From Candidatus Kaiserbacteria bacterium (GTDB taxonomy: Bacteria > Patescibacteriota > Minisyncoccia > Phycocordibacterales > JABAAK01): a stretch of DNA of 10,346 nt. Under the pieces are notes generated by a model. The model did not search any database. It was given only the letters and a program-made list of their open reading frames with translations, and was not told where the DNA came from. Within the stretch, counting starts at the first letter, position 1; each line of letters opens with the position of its first letter. This document shows positions 6,551-10,346 of the stretch, in pieces. Location: the NCBI GenBank assembly GCA_014238395.1, contig JABABE010000074.1:1-10346 (forward strand), written 5' to 3'. Position numbers and translations under genes: made by a program.

Positions 6551-6584
6551 TTTATAACTATTAGAAAACTAAATAAAATATACT

Positions 6585-9110
6585 ATGGAAATTTTTGTAA
6601 CAAAGAGAGACGGGGAGAAAGCAAGGTTTGATGCAGATGAAATGAACAAATCTTTAGAAGCTGCGTGTGCCGGATTAAATAACCCAACAGAAAAAGTGGT
6701 AGAGATAGCAGCAGCAACACAGATGACTCTTTATGACGGCATAGAGACAGAAGAACTTGATAGACTCCTAGTAAACTCTGCGTTAGAAAACTTGATAGAA
6801 GATCCAAAAGATTACGATAAAGTAGCGTGCAGGCTAACTATAAAAAATATATATAAAAAACTTTTAAAAACTGCAAGCATAAATCACGAAGTGCTTAAAA
6901 AAGAACACCAAAAACATTTCCAAAACAATATTAAAAACCTCTCTGAAAATGGAGTGCTGGACAAAAGAATGAATGAACTATTTGATCTTAAAAAACTTGC
7001 AGAAGCTATAAATATAAAAAGAGATGATTTGTTTTTATACACAGGACTGTCTACCGTTTTAAATAGATATGCTCTAAAAGACCAAGAACAATATCTAGCA
7101 GAGACACCACAAGGGTTTTTTATGAGAATAGCGATGGGGCTGTCTTACAACGAAAAAGATCCAACTAAACAAGCAATAGAGTTTTATAATAAACTCTCTA
7201 AATTTAAATATATCTCCGGCGGCTCAACTTGTGTAAATGCAGGTACTCCTAATCCGTCGCTAAGTAATTGTTTTTTGATACAAGCAGAAGACAATATGGA
7301 ACACATAGCAAAATCTGTTTCAGATGTATTGTTAATATCAAAAGCAACTGGAGGAATAGGACTCAGCTTAACTAAACTAAGAGCATCTGGGTCTCTACTT
7401 AAAAAAAGCAACACTTTTTCATCTGGGCCAACTTCATTTGCAAAAATATTTGATGTAGCAGTGCACGCTGTTGTAAGAGGTGGTAAAAAAATAGGTGCCG
7501 TCGCAATCTATATGGAAAATTGGCATTACAATTTTGATGAGTTTATTGATTGGAGACATAACGCCGGAGATGATTATATGAGATTACGAACAGCAAACAC
7601 CGCAGCTCTTTTGTCAGATGCTTTTATGAAAAGGGTACAAAAAAATGAAGATTGGTATATGTTTGATCCAAAAGAAACACCAGATCTTGTAGAGATGTAC
7701 GGTCTTGAATTTGAGAAGAGATATGAAGAATACATAAAAATGGCTCAAAACGGAGAGATTAAACTGTATAAAAGAACCCCAGCTAAAGACCTTATGAAAA
7801 AAATACTTGTATCTTTGCAATCCACCGGACATCCGTGGGTTACTTGGAAAGATCCGATGAACACAAGAGCACTAAACAACAATACTGGAACAATCCATAT
7901 GTCTAATCTCTGCACAGAGATATGTCTCCCTCAAGATATAGACAACACCGCAGTGTGTAATCTCGCATCTATAAATATATCTGCACACATCACAAAAAGC
8001 AGAGCTGTTGATTGGGATGAACTAAAAGAGACTGTAAAAATAGCCGTGAGGTCATTAGATAATTTAATTGATATAAACATCCTTCCTACAAAAGAATCTG
8101 TAAAATCTGATTCAGAAAACAGAGCGATAGGATTAGGAGTTATGGGTTACGCAGATGCAGTAGAGAAACTCGGTATAGTTTATGACAGTGAAGACTCCTA
8201 TGCTTTTGCTGACAGGGTGTTTGAGTTTGTAAGCTACCACGCCATAGACACGAGCGCAGACCTAGCACAAGAGAGAGGCTCTTATAAAAATTTCAAAGGA
8301 TCAGGTTGGTCAAAAGGAATGGTGCCGATAGACACAATAAAAGAATTAGAAAAACAAAGAGATATGAAAATGGACATAGAACAAAAACCTTCTGGCAAAG
8401 TTGATTGGGATGCTCTCAGAGCAAAAGTTAAAAAAGGTATCAGGAATGCAACACTAATGGCGGTAGCACCTAATGCAAACATAGGACTTGTTGCAGGCAC
8501 AACGCCAGGAATGGACGCAAGATTTGCACAAGCTTTTTCAAGAAACAAATATAGTGGAAAGCATTTTGAAGTAAACTTAAATCTAGTCGATGTCTTGCAA
8601 AGTATAGGAATGTGGGATAAAGTTAAATACAAAATAGTTGAAAATCACGGAGACATAAGCGACATAGATGGCATACCAGAACAAATAAAGAGTATATTTA
8701 AAACATCTTTTACAACCTCACCATACGGACTTATTAATGTAGCAGCAAGGGCACAGAAATATGTTGACCAGGCAATCTCAAGAAATATGTATCTAGATGT
8801 CAGGGACATAAACCAAGTAATAGGAATATATACATCAGCTTGGCAGCGAGGACTAAAGTCTACATACTACCTACATATGAAACCACGACACTCCGCAGAG
8901 CAAAGCACAACAAAAGTAAACAAGGCTTCCAGTCTAGGTTTCCAGGGATTCTCCAAAGTATCACCCCAAATCACACAAACAAAAAAAGATGAAACAAAAC
9001 TAGCTGAAGTAAAAAAAGAAGAATCAACAGTGCTCGCAAAAGGAAAACAAAAGGCAATGGTGTGCCCAATAGACCCAGCTGAAAGAAACCAGTGTGACAG
9101 CTGCCAATAA
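6585..9110 (+). CDS. nrdA: Class I ribonucleoside-diphosphate reductase, large (alpha) subunit
   Basis: 841 residues, somewhat longer than E. coli NrdA (761). Residues 1-90 are an ATP-cone (VTKRDGEKARFDADEMNKSL), the allosteric domain that senses ATP/dATP. The ten-stranded catalytic barrel carries the expected residues. N441, C443 and E445 in SNLCTEICLP include the thiyl-radical Cys. The redox pair is C229 (SLSNCFLIQ) and C458 (AVCNLASIN). The radical-transfer tyrosines are Y761-Y762 (KSTYYLHMKPR). The flexible C-terminus ends with the thioredoxin/glutaredoxin-accessible CxxC, C837-C840 (CDSCQ). All catalytic elements are intact. Residues about 765-825 are a polar, Lys-rich linker longer than usual. 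It reduces ribonucleoside diphosphates in the cytoplasm with the NrdB subunit encoded 29 bp downstream. The first ATG gives an ATP-cone starting at residue 1. Confidence 0.97.
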   Translation: MEIFVTKRDGEKARFDADEMNKSLEAACAGLNNPTEKVVEIAAATQMTLYDGIETEELDRLLVNSALENLIEDPKDYDKVACRLTIKNIYKKLLKTASINHEVLKKEHQKHFQNNIKNLSENGVLDKRMNELFDLKKLAEAINIKRDDLFLYTGLSTVLNRYALKDQEQYLAETPQGFFMRIAMGLSYNEKDPTKQAIEFYNKLSKFKYISGGSTCVNAGTPNPSLSNCFLIQAEDNMEHIAKSVSDVLLISKATGGIGLSLTKLRASGSLLKKSNTFSSGPTSFAKIFDVAVHAVVRGGKKIGAVAIYMENWHYNFDEFIDWRHNAGDDYMRLRTANTAALLSDAFMKRVQKNEDWYMFDPKETPDLVEMYGLEFEKRYEEYIKMAQNGEIKLYKRTPAKDLMKKILVSLQSTGHPWVTWKDPMNTRALNNNTGTIHMSNLCTEICLPQDIDNTAVCNLASINISAHITKSRAVDWDELKETVKIAVRSLDNLIDINILPTKESVKSDSENRAIGLGVMGYADAVEKLGIVYDSEDSYAFADRVFEFVSYHAIDTSADLAQERGSYKNFKGSGWSKGMVPIDTIKELEKQRDMKMDIEQKPSGKVDWDALRAKVKKGIRNATLMAVAPNANIGLVAGTTPGMDARFAQAFSRNKYSGKHFEVNLNLVDVLQSIGMWDKVKYKIVENHGDISDIDGIPEQIKSIFKTSFTTSPYGLINVAARAQKYVDQAISRNMYLDVRDINQVIGIYTSAWQRGLKSTYYLHMKPRHSAEQSTTKVNKASSLGFQGFSKVSPQITQTKKDETKLAEVKKEESTVLAKGKQKAMVCPIDPAERNQCDSCQ

Positions 9111-9124
9111 ATTAAAAAAAATAT

Positions 9125-9130
9125 TATAAT
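9125..9130 (+). promoter_or_regulatory. Possible internal -10 element before nrdB
   Basis: A perfect TATAAT lies in the 29-bp nrdA-nrdB spacer, 9 bp before the nrdB ATG, but no -35 is convincing at 16-18 bp. If active it would give a nearly leaderless nrdB mRNA. The region is so AT-rich that chance is a fair explanation. Confidence 0.3.
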
Positions 9131-9139
9131 AGAATACAT

Positions 9140-10186
9140 ATGATTTTAGGAAAACCAACTGAAGACGACATGAGCTTGAGACCCATACAGTATCAATGGG
9201 CATATGACTTGTACCAACAGGCAGTCAGAAACACTTGGTTCCCTCATGAGATACCACTGAAGGATGATCTTTCTGACTGGAACACAATGACAGAAGACGA
9301 GAAACATTCTGTGTCTTTTATAATGGGATTTTTTAATCCAGCAGAATTGATAATAAATAGATCTATAGCATTCGGTATGTACCCTTACCTAAAAAGACCA
9401 GAAATGCATCTGTATCTAGCGAAGCAAATGTGGGAGGAGGCTAACCACTGTGTTTCTTTTGAGTACGTACTTGAAACATTCGGGCTCGACAAAGAAAAAA
9501 TTTACAAAACACACCAAGAGGTGCCATCTATGAAAGCAAAAGAAGATTTCATAAGTAGATATATGAATAGTATGATAGAAGATAAATTTGATATAGGAAC
9601 AATCGAAGGTAAAAAATCGTATCTAAAAAACTTAATAGCTACAAATATAATTTTTGAAGGAATTTATTTTTATAGCGGATTTGTTTCTATACTTAGTTTT
9701 AGACAAAGAAACAAACTAAAAAACTTTGGGTCTATGATCAACTGGGTGCTCCGTGATGAAAGTTTGCACTTACAGTTCGGTATAAACTTGATACATTCTA
9801 TCCTAGAGGAAAACAAAGAAATGTTGACAGAGGATTTTGCAAACGAAATCAGAGATATGATCATAGAAGGTGTTGCCCTCGAGGTCGAATACAACAAGGA
9901 TCTTTTTCCAAAAGGCATACTTGGATTAAATGCTGATTATATAAATCAATATGTTAAGTATGTGGCAGACAGGAGGTTAGAAGAACTAGGGCTCGCTACA
10001 GAATACAATGTTAAAAATCCAGCAAAATGGATGGTAGGATCTACAGACGTTTTAGAGCTTGTTAACTTTTTTGAGATGCAAAATACAAACTATGAGGTTA
10101 ATTCTCAAGCAGAATCTACTGAAGGAGACGAAAGTGTAGATAATCCATCAGAACCACAAAAAGAAGACAAAAACACGAAAAAGTAG
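9140..10186 (+). CDS. nrdB: Ribonucleotide reductase small (beta) subunit, class Ic-like with Phe at radical site
   Basis: 348 residues, a ferritin-like R2 fold. The six metal ligands are E69 (NPAELIINRSI), E100 and H103 (WEEANH), E173 (IIFEGIYF), and E207 and H210 (RDESLH). The position four residues after H103, where E. coli R2 has radical Tyr122, is F107. The first ligand is Glu rather than Asp. Both features match Chlamydia trachomatis class Ic R2 (E89, E120, H123, F127, E193, E227, H230), and the spacings are identical throughout. A Tyr also follows two residues later (Y109, as Ct Y129). This predicts a Mn(IV)/Fe(III) cofactor instead of a tyrosyl radical. W33 (NTWFPHEIPL) is the likely radical-path Trp and Y318 the likely C-terminal Tyr. 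After about residue 320 an acidic, Ser/Glu-rich tail of about 28 residues extends past the region expected to dock on NrdA. Partner of nrdA, same orientation. Confidence 0.96.
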   Translation: MILGKPTEDDMSLRPIQYQWAYDLYQQAVRNTWFPHEIPLKDDLSDWNTMTEDEKHSVSFIMGFFNPAELIINRSIAFGMYPYLKRPEMHLYLAKQMWEEANHCVSFEYVLETFGLDKEKIYKTHQEVPSMKAKEDFISRYMNSMIEDKFDIGTIEGKKSYLKNLIATNIIFEGIYFYSGFVSILSFRQRNKLKNFGSMINWVLRDESLHLQFGINLIHSILEENKEMLTEDFANEIRDMIIEGVALEVEYNKDLFPKGILGLNADYINQYVKYVADRRLEELGLATEYNVKNPAKWMVGSTDVLELVNFFEMQNTNYEVNSQAESTEGDESVDNPSEPQKEDKNTKK

Positions 10187-10204
10187 GCAAAAACAGTCAT
10201 ATAG

Positions 10205-10213
10205 TGGTATCAT
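10205..10213 (+). promoter_or_regulatory. Extended -10 promoter of tRNA-His
   Basis: TGG followed by TATCAT, 23 bp before the tRNA, would give a leader of about 16 nt. TACAGT at 10221-10226, 10 bp before the tRNA, is an alternative -10. The first is preferred because the same TGG-TATnnT form precedes tRNA-Val and tRNA-Leu. Confidence 0.4.
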
Positions 10214-10236
10214 AAGTATGTACAGTATCAGGATAT

Positions 10237-10309
10237 GGTGTCTATGGTGTACCGGTTCGCACTCAAGTTTGTGGAACTTGCGGAAAGGGTTCAACTCCCT
10301 TTAGACACC
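10237..10309 (+). tRNA. tRNA-His, anticodon GTG
   Basis: The acceptor GTGTCTA/TAGACAC is extended by an encoded G-1 (10237) opposite C73 (10309), the histidine identity element. T8 and G9 follow. The D-stem is GTG/CAC. The anticodon stem CAAGT/ACTTG encloses loop TTGTGGA with GTG at 10271-10273. The T-arm is AAGGG-TTCAACT-CCCTT. Bases after C73 read CAA, so CCA is not encoded. Confidence 0.97.
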
Positions 10310-10317
10310 CAAAAAAC

Positions 10318-10346
10318 TTGACAAAAATATACATATAGAGTATAGT
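10318..10346 (+). promoter_or_regulatory. Strong sigma70-type promoter at window end
   Basis: A perfect TTGACA (10318-10323) and TATAGT (10341-10346) are separated by 17 bp. The element begins 9 bp after tRNA-His and must serve a gene beyond the window edge. It is the best match to the consensus in the window. Confidence 0.6.

Noticed and set aside
6400..6584. NrdR boxes or a cobalamin riboswitch before nrdA
   Set aside because: No pair resembling the NrdR consensus and no B12-box or matching fold could be found by eye; class I enzymes do not need cobalamin.
9140..10186. Class Ie (metal-free, DOPA radical) interpretation of NrdB
   Set aside because: All six metal-ligand positions are occupied by Glu or His, whereas class Ie proteins have lost several.

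Overview
The window is AT-rich, tightly packed bacterial DNA with almost every gene on the + strand. It looks most like a small-genome lineage of the Candidate Phyla Radiation (Patescibacteria, Parcubacteria-like). This placement is an inference. It rests on minimal intergenic spacing, no visible Shine-Dalgarno sequence at any of the eight starts, a Cys-rich FG-GAP surface protein, a free-standing EMAP-type tRNA-binding domain, and divergent but complete core genes. The standard genetic code fits: no gene is interrupted by in-frame TGA, and all visible stops are TAA or TAG.

Layout. Bases 2-1822 hold the 3' part of a large exported protein: a Cys-rich domain, then a six-fold FG-GAP beta-propeller encoded by a 195-bp tandem repeat. 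It overlaps by one base a RuvX/YqgF-family nuclease gene (1822-2214), which is followed 2 bp later by a stand-alone tRNA-binding (OB-fold) protein (2217-2564). A tRNA-Arg(TCT) gene on the - strand (2602-2675) diverges from a two-gene unit across a 47-bp spacer that carries a palindrome and both promoters. That unit encodes a PAS-like/degenerate GGDEF protein (2723-3676) and an MscS-type mechanosensitive channel (3681-4688). Next come tRNA-Val(TAC) (4728-4801), an RluA-family pseudouridine synthase whose ATG lies only 4 nt beyond the tRNA (4806-5570), and ribosomal protein L19 with an unusual Lys/Glu/Gln tail (5583-6194). tRNA-Leu(GAG) (6265-6348) is followed by a 236-bp spacer with a good promoter. 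The class I ribonucleotide reductase pair nrdA (6585-9110) and nrdB (9140-10186) comes next, then tRNA-His(GTG) (10237-10309). A strong promoter ends exactly at the window edge.

How the genes work together. Much of the window is translation machinery: four tRNAs, L19, an rRNA/tRNA pseudouridine synthase, a tRNA-binding protein and the pre-16S-processing candidate RuvX. NrdA and NrdB together make deoxynucleotides. The GGDEF-MscS pair is a probable envelope sensing or osmotic unit.

Most notable points. NrdB has Phe at the tyrosyl-radical position and Glu as first metal ligand, with exactly the ligand spacing of the chlamydial Mn/Fe class Ic enzyme. The GGDEF domain has lost both metal ligands but keeps its RxxD inhibitory-site motif. 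Three of the four tRNAs are preceded by a TGG-TATnnT extended -10 element, and for tRNA-Val this lies so close that the transcript should start at or next to the mature 5' end.
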